A DNA stretch of 35,435 nt. It comes from Lobosporangium transversale. Taxonomy: Eukaryota > Mortierellomycota > Mortierellomycetes > Mortierellales > Mortierellaceae. Each line of letters starts with the position of its first letter. Positions within the stretch are counted from its first letter, which is position 1. Position numbers and translations under genes: made by a program. This document shows, in pieces, positions 9,999 through 19,002 of this stretch. Location of the stretch: contig NW_019029083.1 in assembly GCF_002105155.1 (NCBI RefSeq), positions 1 through 35,435 on the forward strand, written 5' to 3'. The notes under the pieces were generated by a model, which had not been told where the DNA came from, did no database searches, and worked only from the letters and a program-made list of their open reading frames with translations.

Positions 9999-12186
9999 TC
10001 TGAGTTAAAGTATCATGGAGCTTCCTGTCAGAAACTCCCCCTTCCCCCATCTGCAAGATCCAACGTTCTTATGAGGGGGGTAATTTGTTCATCATTTACA
10101 AATAGGGGACATGAGCTTGCTCTTGCATTAGGACTAAATCTTTGTATTGCAAGATTTGGTAAGTAAGATTTAAGATTTGGGTCCAAGCGTTTTTTTTTTT
10201 TTTTTTTTTTTTTTTGAAAAAAATTTACCAAGACTATTTACAGCTTTTCAACTTTTATTCTTTGTTTGGTTAAGGATCTGTCGTGAACTCCATCATCACA
10301 CCATGGATTGAGCAACTATGGGGCGTCCCAACAGCAATATGGGTAGGAACACTCAGTTGTGTGGCGTCATTTTTATCCGCAGTTGCTCTGGTCTGGATGA
10401 TCAACAACCCTCCTCCATTCACACCAACTACACCCCAAAAGGAAGAGCAAGATGTAGCACCATTGCTTTTGGATGCACCAAACCCTAATACCAATAACAA
10501 TGCGAACAGCGGGCTTTGTCTTACAGTAATTGACCATACTGGAACGCCTCATGCACATGCACCGCTGCCCATTATCTGTCCCCCTACAGAGTTTGCTATC
10601 GTTCAGCACCTGCCTGGGGCTTTAATGCAAGAGGATAGCCTCGTAGGGTCGGTTGATAATACCCTGTTTACACCAGATACCGCTGAGTCATCCACACGAG
10701 CATCTCTTCATATCACTAACGCAGACTATCTACAGAAGCAAGAGCTTTGGTGGATGCAGTGGTGGGAAGGTCTCAAGTTCTTTCCATCTTCATTCTGGCT
10801 GCTCTGTGCCATGACTGTGCTGCTCTACAGCACGGTTGTACCATTCAATAATGTCGCAAGTGACTTCTTGCAATCAAAATGGTATCCTAATAACCCCCGA
10901 AAAGCCACTACAATCATGAGCATACCCGATACCATTGGCGCCTTCTTAGGTCCTTGTCTGGGCATTATAGTAGATCGATATGGAAGACGTGCAAGCATCC
11001 TGATCGCATCCACAATTGTTTTGGTGATTGTCCATACTACCCTGGGTTTTACTATGATCAATCCCATATTTGCGTTCTCATTACTTGGTATAGCCTATGC
11101 GATGTATGGTGTTGCTATCTGGCCTTCCTTTGCGTGGTAAGCAAGTGCTTCTTTTGATGCCAGTTAGAGAAACAGAGAGAAAAGGGAAATGGAAATTATA
11201 AATAGCTTTACAACACAACCATGCTATCGTTCTCAATGCTTTCAATTTATTCCTTTTAAATTAGTGTCATCACGAGCGAATTGCACCTTGGTAAAGGGTA
11301 TGGGATCGGTTCAAGTTTTCTCAACATCTCATTAACCGCGGTGCCTCCAATCGTGGCCACAATCCGTGTGTTGTGCGGAAGCTTCGTCCCCGTAGAGGTT
11401 TTCTTTATTTCAGTGGGGCTTGTGGGGACCGTAGTGGGATTCATACTGAAGGGGATCGATTGTCGGGATGGAGGTGCGCTGGAAGCACCGGAGATCCATG
11501 TTGAAGCACCGGTTATTATGTCACAGCCTTTAGCGGGCTCAGTTCCTCCCTCGGCAATTGCATCTCCAGCGATGTCTCTGGCTCGATACCAGCTTTCGGA
11601 GGATCAGAGGCGCCTTCGACTGATTATGCTTAGATCATCAATATCTGAATCTGGGCTTGGCTGGATGCCAAAACGCTTGGAGGATTATAGCGACGATGAT
11701 GGAGTTGATGATGGTAATGATAGCAATACTAACAAGTACAGCCAGCAGAACGCATTTCTAATTCAATGGGAAGCACAAGGCGAGAATTCATCAGCCAAAC
11801 CGTCGTCCGTCTATAGTCCAGATTCACCAGCACCTTCATCACTCATGCTGAAGAAGATGAGGAGGAGATATCGACGATGCCATGACCGGACACTACTATA
11901 TCAGGCGCTTGGGAAGATCAGAAGCCCATTACTTCGTCAGCATTCATCCAGCTCCCGTTATGGGTCAATACCATCGCCATCCACCGCTACAATGCAAGAC
12001 GAACAATGGAATATAGATGAAGAAGCAAAGACTCTCCTCGACCCAGAATGTTACAGCGTGAGTGAGTATCCTATTCTCTATAACCCATTACGGGGAAGCT
12101 CGGGTAGTTTTCGGATCAGTAGAAATGTACAGCCAGTGACATTGGATGAAGCCAGGGGAGAGGGACGAATTCCTCAAGATGACTAA
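9350..12186 (+). CDS. MFSD1-like major facilitator transporter (5 exons)
   Basis: Major facilitator superfamily carrier resembling the lysosomal MFSD1 group; animal MFSD1 is known to export dipeptides from lysosomes. Exons are 9350-9455, 9632-9962, 10106-10158, 10275-11136 and 11265-12186, closing to 757 residues. Signatures are YDNPAALNTQLQ after helix 1, the FGSLVDRF loop (MFS G-x-x-x-D-R motif), LGRAIFGIGGES, and GHELALALGLNLCIARFGS in helix 5, which is typical of MFSD1. The second half repeats the loop as DRYGRRASI. The central cytosolic loop is about 110 residues and the cytosolic tail about 250, much longer than in animal homologues (about 460-470 residues in all). The N terminus MESPLLNH looks like a dileucine sorting signal. 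The acceptor of intron 1 follows a 27-nt A tract. Confidence 0.9.
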
Positions 12187-12401
12187 GCGGTAGGGTCAGG
12201 AGAGTATGATAAGAATGAAGAATGAATCTGGTGAAGGCTCTGCTGCCCAAAAATTGAGGATTCAAGAATGGGAATGACAACTATGTATGACAGAATGACT
12301 GATACCAAAGCTGCATAGAAGTGAGAACAAGGTCTAATGCTTTAATGATTGGAGCGACACTCCCAAAGAAGCTCGGCTCTTTCTGTTGTAAACTGCTTAA
12401 C

Positions 12402-12449
<48 letters not shown>

Positions 12450-12583
12450 TTAAGAAAAATATTAAATAGCAATAATAAAGAAAAGTTGTATGAAATAACA
12501 ACTTTTTAAAATTGATATATTTATTCATTTATTCAAAGTAATGTAGTAAGATGAAGTTTTTTTTTTTTTTTTTTTTTTGCTGC
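12187..12583. other. Convergent intergenic region with an (ATT)n microsatellite
   Basis: Lies between the 3' ends of the MFSD1-like gene (+) and the MAPEG gene (-). It contains about 16 copies of TTA/ATT at 12402-12449 and a T tract at 12557-12578. Both genes probably terminate here. Confidence 0.7.
12402..12449. repeat. (ATT)n microsatellite
   Basis: About 16 uninterrupted ATT units in the region where two genes converge. Confidence 0.95.
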
Positions 12584-13153
12584 TCATGAGCGCGATACGA
12601 TTAGATCATAAGCAAACTTGCCCATAAAGCCCAAAAGACCAAACTCGCCAATGTGGCCAAATGCACCGATCAGTCGTGCAGAGGGTCTACCGGTGGTATA
12701 TCCGAAATAATAAAAGATCCTTCCTAGGCACCAAACACCACCCAGAACGGCTGAAGGGATCGGATAGACCACACCAATGAGCAAGAGCATTGCTAAGTAG
12801 CCCGTGAAGCCCTCAAGGGTATTTTGGTGAACGCGTTGGTAGCAGTTGAAGATGAGTTTTTGATGATCTTCTTTGCATTCTGCAGCATCTGCATAGAGGA
12901 ATGGTAAAGGGACTTGAGCGATTTTGCGGTAGCTGGTTACTCGTGCACCGAAGAATATGGTCAATGCAATTGAGAAAGCTGCAATGATCACAACCTGGGG
13001 TTGAGAGAGAGAGAGAGAGAGAGAGGAAGAAGAGAAGAACTTGTTTAGCTTCTAGTTCTTGAAAAGATAATTTGTAAAAAAAAAAAAAAGAAAAAGAAAA
13101 AGAAAAGTTCAACTTACATAACCGTATTCAGGGGTAAGTTTAAAAGCATCCAT
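12584..13153 (-). CDS. MAPEG protein, microsomal glutathione S-transferase 3-like (2 exons)
   Basis: Trimeric membrane enzyme of the endoplasmic reticulum or outer mitochondrial membrane, with glutathione transferase and peroxidase activity toward lipid hydroperoxides in characterised members. Exons on the minus strand are 13153-13118 and 12994-12584, closing to 148 residues (animal MGST3 has about 152). The N terminus MDAFKLTPEYGY matches the family's Y-G-(F/Y)-V entry into helix 1. The core FNCYQRVHQNTLEGF is the MGST3/LTC4-synthase signature that helps bind glutathione, and GRIFYYFGYTTGRPSARLIGA follows as in the family. Four hydrophobic helices are evident. The intron (123 nt) holds a GA dinucleotide run at 13005-13024 and a 13-nt A run. 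Substrate preference cannot be inferred. Confidence 0.93.
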
Positions 13154-13406
13154 GATGGCAAGAGAAGTAGAACAAATTAGTTCTTGTTTGTTGAGAGCGT
13201 TGATTAGTGATTAAGAGGAAGGGAATAAAATAAACTAAAAAGAGGAAGGGACTGTGGAGAAAGAAGGCTTTTATAAAGAAGGAGAATATACACGTTGAAA
13301 ATAAAATAAAATAAAATAAAAAAAAAATAAAAAAAAAAAAAGATCGAGGCGTGTATGATGACGCGCATCTTGCGCTTGTTGAAGACGCGTACTGATCGAG
13401 GCTTTT

Positions 13407-13440
<34 letters not shown>

Positions 13441-14551
13441 CGACTTTTTTCTGCGTGGCTCTTGCTCACAATTATCGATCGTTTTTTTTTTTTTTTTTTT
13501 TTTTTTTCTTGGCGTAGGTGGAAATGCGCTGCAGCACCGCCTAAATAAAAGGTACATTGTACACGATTTTTTTTTTTTTTTTTTTTTTTTTTCCAACGTG
13601 CTGGAGGGAAAACATGTCATATCTTTCATATCACTTTTTATATAAGAAAAAACTCTCTCATTATTAATAACCGACTAAGACAACAAAGAGCATGACGAGG
13701 CCGACTTTGTTAGCCACCCATTCGACTGTGAAAGAGTTTTGGATGAAGATTCTAGATTTCACAAGGCAAGGATGAGTGCGTAGTCGGGCAATGAAGATAA
13801 AACATCCATCGGATTAAAAACTTCGACAGCAACATTCTTTAACACCATTAAAGTGAAAAAAACACAACAATGTCTGCGAAACCAGCTCGTCTACATCTTC
13901 GGCGGTTAGTCATGAACATAAATTCTCGAGTGGTAGAGGAATAGCCCTCTATCTCCATTAAAGCAAGCCATCTATGCCTAGAGGATGGTCTCAATGCTTC
14001 AATACTTTTCAGGTCAAAAAAAAAAAATAAATAAAAAATAAACTAGAGCACCATATCATACATATATATCCGTCCTATGTAGTTTTTGTTTTCATTCATT
14101 TCATCATCATCACAATTACAATGAAAAATAGTGAATCATATAGATGTACTGAACATGTACGAACACAAGTATTTTTTCAGTAAAAAAAAAAGTCAAAGTT
14201 ACCTTTGTTTACCGATGTTTCAGCGGGGTCTCTGTCTGGACACTCTAATTACGTACTAGTAGACCAACACCACTTACTGGAGGCCCTCCATGTATGCATG
14301 GCAGAAAAAGTTATTTATGCCAGATCCAGCAGGAAATCAAATTCTATCGTATCCACCATTATTAAAAGCGTGATATATGCGCGGCATGGAAAAGTTTGTT
14401 GATCCTTAGTAAAATATCGATTTGGACTTGTCAGTGAGTGTCCATGCATTGCACTGAAGCCATTTAGGTTGGCGATGTGTCTGACCTAAGGTACCTTGGA
14501 AGGTTGCATCCCGATGCCATATCTTAAAAACCCTTCCTCCCCCTACAAAAC
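13154..14551. other. Gene-free region with dense homopolymers, left flank of the inverted repeat
   Basis: Upstream of the MAPEG gene there are an A-rich run (about 13318-13341) and three T tracts (13408-13440, 13482-13507, 13567-13592) within 275 bp. 13600-14551 has normal complexity. A 65-codon open frame at 14205-14402 and the outer part of a minus-strand frame ending at 14406 show no recognisable domain. I assign no gene. Confidence 0.5.
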
Positions 14552-15241
14552 CTTGAAGAATATCAATAAAGCCTTTTCTTTCAATGATTCCTATCATCAT
14601 CAGCTTTCCACAATCTTCATTAACCCCAATGTGCCTGGTACTTGGTACTCGGTACCTAACATCTAAATAGTGGTGCTTTCCACCATCTCCAACGTCATTG
14701 TACAGACATAGACACGCAGATAACACAGTAGATGTGAGTGTACAGCCAGACAAGCAGACAACTTGACAACTTGTGTGAGCTATCCCAAAACTCTTTTGCG
14801 GATCATGGCCAAGGAGACAAGAGTAAACTTTATGGAATAAGACAAAGACAAGCTCCGATTAATATTTGGTCTAGAGTGCCTATAACTAGCCATTAGAGGC
14901 ACCGTGTAAAACCAAAGACCTGTTGCTCTCGCTATATTGTATCCGTCTTCCTCAAAGGAGACGTGAAAAGGACTAGCAAAATGCCGATCAGAATCCTTGC
15001 TATGTTATGATCCAAGTCGAGTGAGATCCCACGCTTTATTTAAGAAGGCTTTTGATGATCCAAAGCACCAAGAGCAAGTCGTTTTATTCCCATGTAGACA
15101 TCCATTGATCAACTCAAAAGATTCCACCTCAATCCCAATGCTATGTCTCTGTCAAACACTCCCTCTCTTCAAATATCATAAGATCAGTCCTGGAGAGCGA
15201 TCTGTTTAAAAGCTCTATAAGGGATTCTCAAAAGATCGTTA
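14552..15241 (+). repeat. Left arm of a 690-bp inverted repeat
   Basis: Pairs in reverse complement with 16676-17365. Read by eye, the arms are the same length and differ at about two positions (near 14559 against 17359, and near 14998 against 16919), about 99.7% identity. Similarity fades over the next about 12 bases outside the arms and ends abruptly inside, at CGTTA|AATG. Open frames on both strands of the arm (for example 14997-15209) have mirror copies in the other arm but no recognised domain. Confidence 0.95.
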
Positions 15242-15604
15242 AATGTTACCAACGAATCATTGAGTGATAGGCGCTATTTATTTTTTCTATTTGCATTTCG
15301 GTGCTGCTTTTTTGTAACCCACTGAATGTATATATCATGTTTAACTGTTACTTAATACAGACGCTACACACTATTATTCCTTTTATCTCTTTTTTACAGC
15401 TCTCACAAAGGCACAGCATTGAATTTATTAGTGTGCTTCACGATGTTTATTTTTGGTCATAATAATGTCTTTATTATCGAAGTAGAGGTTCAAATAATTT
15501 TATACAGTTAGCAATTTCATGAGTGGTATGCTTGCTTCTTTGATGTCTGATGACAGGGGTAGACTCTGCGTCCGAGAGACTGGGATGTGCTCTGCTTTTT
15601 TGCC
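15242..15604. other. Left part of the inverted-repeat spacer
   Basis: Normal-complexity AT-rich sequence downstream of the small repeat-protein gene (which reads toward it). Probably holds that gene's 3' UTR. I see no other feature. Confidence 0.5.
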
Positions 15605-15872
15605 CTAAAATGGGATTAGGCCACCTTCACTTCGTGGAATGGCTACTTTTTCAGAGCCCTTGAAGGGGATCCCTGGCTTCTTTCTCAGAGCTCTTGAAGG
15701 GGATTGGCCCACCTTCACCTGGCGGGATGTCTACTTTCTCGGGACCTTTGAAGGGGATTGGCCCACCTTCACCTGGCGGGATATCTACTCTCTCGGAGCT
15801 CTTGAAGGGGATTGGCCCACCTTCACCTGGCGGGATGTCTACTTTCTCGGGGCCTTTAAAGAGGATTGGGCT
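15605..15872. repeat. 54-bp coding minisatellite
   Basis: About four to five units of 54 bp inside exon 2 of the repeat-protein gene. Units are nearly identical at the DNA level across GGCGGGATGTCTACTTTCTC and neighbouring bases. The last unit toward 15605 is diverged and one unit is shortened, which shifts the reading frame. Confidence 0.9.
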
Positions 15873-16040
15873 AGCTATAAGATTAAATATGGAAAATGAA
15901 GTAGTAGTGAGTCAAATGCGTACTTGAACAGTACAGATACCAACAAAGACAGGTGTGAAGATCCTACCGTCTGCCCTAGGGGTGACCACAACTAAGGCGG
16001 CAGCGACTACGGAAATGACAGCGGTGATTAAGAGCTTCAT
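15605..16040 (-). pseudogene. Secreted tandem-repeat protein gene, 2 exons, apparently frameshifted near its end
   Basis: Not recognised as a known family. Minus-strand exon 1 (16040-15941) starts MKLLITAVISVVAAALVVV, a clear signal peptide with a likely cut after TPRA. A 66-nt intron follows (GTATCT donor, TGACTCAC branch-like site, TTATAG acceptor). Exon 2 (from 15874) encodes tandem 18-residue units of the form PIPFKGPEKVDIPPGEGG. Units alternate between FKGPEK and FKSSE(R/K), so the larger period is 36 residues. The present frame stops at TGA 15653-15651 (107 residues), but the repeat resumes one frame over as IPFKGSEKVAIPRSEGG and ends at TAG 15607-15605, so a frame-shifting deletion in the fourth unit is likely. 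There are no dibasic Kex2 sites between units. It could be a secreted wall, signalling or effector protein; a functional truncated allele is also possible. Promoter elements are intact. Confidence 0.65.
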
Positions 16041-16128
16041 GACGTATAATGGATAATGGAGATTCGAGAATCTTGTTAAGTGTTGTAAGGTATTTGAAGA
16101 AAAGAGAAGAAAGACGTGAGATGTTCTG

Positions 16129-16136
16129 CTTTTATA
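16129..16136 (-). promoter_or_regulatory. TATA box of the repeat-protein gene
   Basis: Minus-strand TATAAAAG, 89 nt upstream of the start codon at 16040. The leader between them is rich in CT and TTC, as in many fungal 5' leaders. An A tract (plus, 16143-16168) lies just upstream. Confidence 0.6.
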
Positions 16137-16137
16137 T

Positions 16138-16140
<3 letters not shown>

Positions 16141-16168
<28 letters not shown>

Positions 16169-16675
16169 GATACATCAAGCTTGACACATCGAGAGAAATC
16201 AATAGCTTTCTACGTCAAAGGTGCTTTTCTGTTTTGTTATTTGTACTCTTTCAGATCATTTCAGTTACAGCGGAACCTGCTACGCTCAATTACGCTCAAT
16301 GAACCAAGAACGGTTGCATGTCTATAAATGTGTACTGGTATGACGATATAGTTTGACTTTGAAGCATGCGACAAGAACGTTTCATTGGTCTTGTACGGCT
16401 ATTCTCGTTTTATGCGGTTTGATGCATTTCCATGTCGACGTTTGGGTCAAACAGCCCAATGGAGGAGCTGTAGTCGTAATACATTTAAAATTAGAATGAA
16501 CTAATTAGCCTTATTTGGCTGCTTTACATAATCAGCCAGGCGAAGCTGCTTGCTTGTCTTTGTTACTGATGATTAATACATTTGTCTTGGGATACTCAAC
16601 CGTACCAAGTTGCTCACATTTTGGAGTATCAAACCAATGTGACGGCATACTATCGGCTCTTTTGCCCTTAATAGA
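16141..16675. other. Right part of the inverted-repeat spacer
   Basis: Upstream region of the minus-strand repeat-protein gene: an A tract at 16143-16168, then normal-complexity sequence with a small direct duplication (ACGCTCAAT twice near 16280-16298). No gene is recognised. Confidence 0.5.
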
Positions 16676-17365
16676 TAACGATCTTTTGAGAATCCCTTAT
16701 AGAGCTTTTAAACAGATCGCTCTCCAGGACTGATCTTATGATATTTGAAGAGAGGGAGTGTTTGACAGAGACATAGCATTGGGATTGAGGTGGAATCTTT
16801 TGAGTTGATCAATGGATGTCTACATGGGAATAAAACGACTTGCTCTTGGTGCTTTGGATCATCAAAAGCCTTCTTAAATAAAGCGTGGGATCTCACTCGA
16901 CTTGGATCATAACATAGCGAGGATTCTGATCGGCATTTTGCTAGTCCTTTTCACGTCTCCTTTGAGGAAGACGGATACAATATAGCGAGAGCAACAGGTC
17001 TTTGGTTTTACACGGTGCCTCTAATGGCTAGTTATAGGCACTCTAGACCAAATATTAATCGGAGCTTGTCTTTGTCTTATTCCATAAAGTTTACTCTTGT
17101 CTCCTTGGCCATGATCCGCAAAAGAGTTTTGGGATAGCTCACACAAGTTGTCAAGTTGTCTGCTTGTCTGGCTGTACACTCACATCTACTGTGTTATCTG
17201 CGTGTCTATGTCTGTACAATGACGTTGGAGATGGTGGAAAGCACCACTATTTAGATGTTAGGTACCGAGTACCAAGTACCAGGCACATTGGGGTTAATGA
17301 AGATTGTGGAAAGCTGATGATGATAGGAATCATTGAAAGAAAAGGCTTTATTGATATTTTTCAAG
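16676..17365 (-). repeat. Right arm of the 690-bp inverted repeat
   Basis: Reverse complement of 14552-15241 with about two visible differences. The inner end is TAACGATCTTTTGAG at 16676; the outer end is near TTTTTCAAG at 17365, beyond which alignment with the left flank decays through scattered G-to-A and T-to-C differences. Confidence 0.95.
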
Positions 17366-19002
17366 ACTTTATAAGAACCGTAGGTCGATAGCAGAGGGAA
17401 ACAATGAGCATTGGTAATATGTGAGCTAACAGGGCGATGATTAGAATGGTGTAATTGGAGGATGAAGGGCTTTTGAAATATGGCGCATCAGGGTACAAGC
17501 TTACTTCAGTCTGTGCCATGGAACCTGAAATTAAAAAGAAAGTTTTCACGTGCTTGCTACTCTATTACTTTGATGATCACTATGATCATCTTGGCAACCT
17601 CGAGTGGACTCAAATGGGGATGGCCCTATTTAAACTAATGTCTCACATGTTGGGGTCATTTATACTGTGATAAAAAGGGACTCGCCACTTTCTACAATAT
17701 TCACTGATTTTATTTTGGGTCAATCCATTTACGATATCTAAATCGGTTGCTGTTTGAATCTCTGTTCCAAAGAATGGTGAGGATAGGAAATAAAAGGTTG
17801 AAAATTTTCATTAATGCACACGTCGTATTAAATGATGTTTCATTTTACTGAATCAGCTCCTGGAATGCATAAGCAGTTTTACAAACATCAGGCTTGGTCA
17901 CAAGTCATGCATGGATCGAAGCATTGAGAGGGTTGATTGAATTTGCTGAAGCTGAAGCTAGGGCAGCTATCATTCATCTATCAACATTTCAATTGAGCTA
18001 TCTGCTGAGAATTAGGCTGCACATCAATAGATCGGCCAATGATCTCTATCCAGGTCTCTGTAGTCGTTGGAGTAAGTAAGCATCAACTCTCAATCTTGAG
18101 GATCATGCATGTCGTTCCTTGTGTTCCATTTTTCTTCCCCTGTTTTCGACGCCATTTCTTCTGTTTTCATTTCCTCCTGCATTTCATCTTTTTTTGCTTG
18201 CTTGGTTCTGTCCAATGATCAATTAGGGAGATAGCAGTAGACATGCATGTTGTCTTCCATTCTTTTGTTCCGCCCCCTCTCTCCTTTCTTCCGTCTCACC
18301 TGTCACTCATTCAGGACGTTGGTTTGTGTTCCCAGAAGAGGAGAACGTGTAATGTGTGCATGCACTGCTTTTCTTTCTACCGTTTGACTTCCATCAATTG
18401 CTTGTTGTGCCTGATCTCTTCCCGCCGTCCTTTGATATATATGACCCCAAACCCCTCATTCTCCCTTATCCCCATCTCCACCCTCTTTATATCCCGCAAT
18501 AAACCTTCTCTTCACTACGATTCAAAAATATATAATATTAATAATAAATACTAAAAAAACCACCAACAGCAGGGGGTTTTTTTTTTTTTCTTTTTTCTTC
18601 TTTTCTATATTGCCAAATTAAATAGCCGAATGGTACGCTTATGAAGTCGAGTCAATTGATCCTCGACCATGCTTCTATCATTCTTTTTTTAACTCTCTTT
18701 AAAACTGTTCTTCCCGCCCTTTTTTGCACACCTTTTTTTTTTTTTTTTTTTTTTTGCGGAAGGGCCCTTGTTGCTCTGATTTATATGTCTTTGTGCTCAG
18801 TTTTCTTTTTTGCCCTTTTTACTCTTTTTTATCTTTCACTTAATTCTCTCACTTTTTCACTTCATTCACTGATTCATTCTCTTTTTTCTTTTCCTCTCAT
18901 CTTGACATCGCTCTATTAGCCCATAATTTACATCCAACTAAAAGAGAAAGTTCTTTTTCTTTTCTTCAGAAACATAAAAAGTAGAGCTCATTCCCTCAAG
19001 TC
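17366..19002. other. Gene-free region upstream of the MIT-domain gene
   Basis: About 1.6 kb. 17366-18230 is normal-complexity sequence whose longest open frames (17455-17670, 17894-18079) show no known domain. 18120-19002 is strongly pyrimidine-rich on the plus strand with a T tract at 18731-18755, which fits the promoter and leader of the plus-strand gene that starts at 19003. Confidence 0.5.

Noticed and set aside
14406-14753. Minus-strand frame MSGCTLTSTVLSACLCLYNDVG and its copy at 17164-17391
   Set aside because: The two copies exist because of the inverted repeat. No domain, no splice logic, and the C-terminal parts differ because they run out of the arms.
15639-15927. Two overlapping plus-strand open frames with 18-residue repeats (GDWPTFTWRDVYFLG and GPPSPGG types)
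   Set aside because: They are the antisense shadows of the 54-bp minisatellite. The period is divisible by three, so several frames stay open. Only the minus-strand frame has a signal peptide, splice sites and a TATA box.
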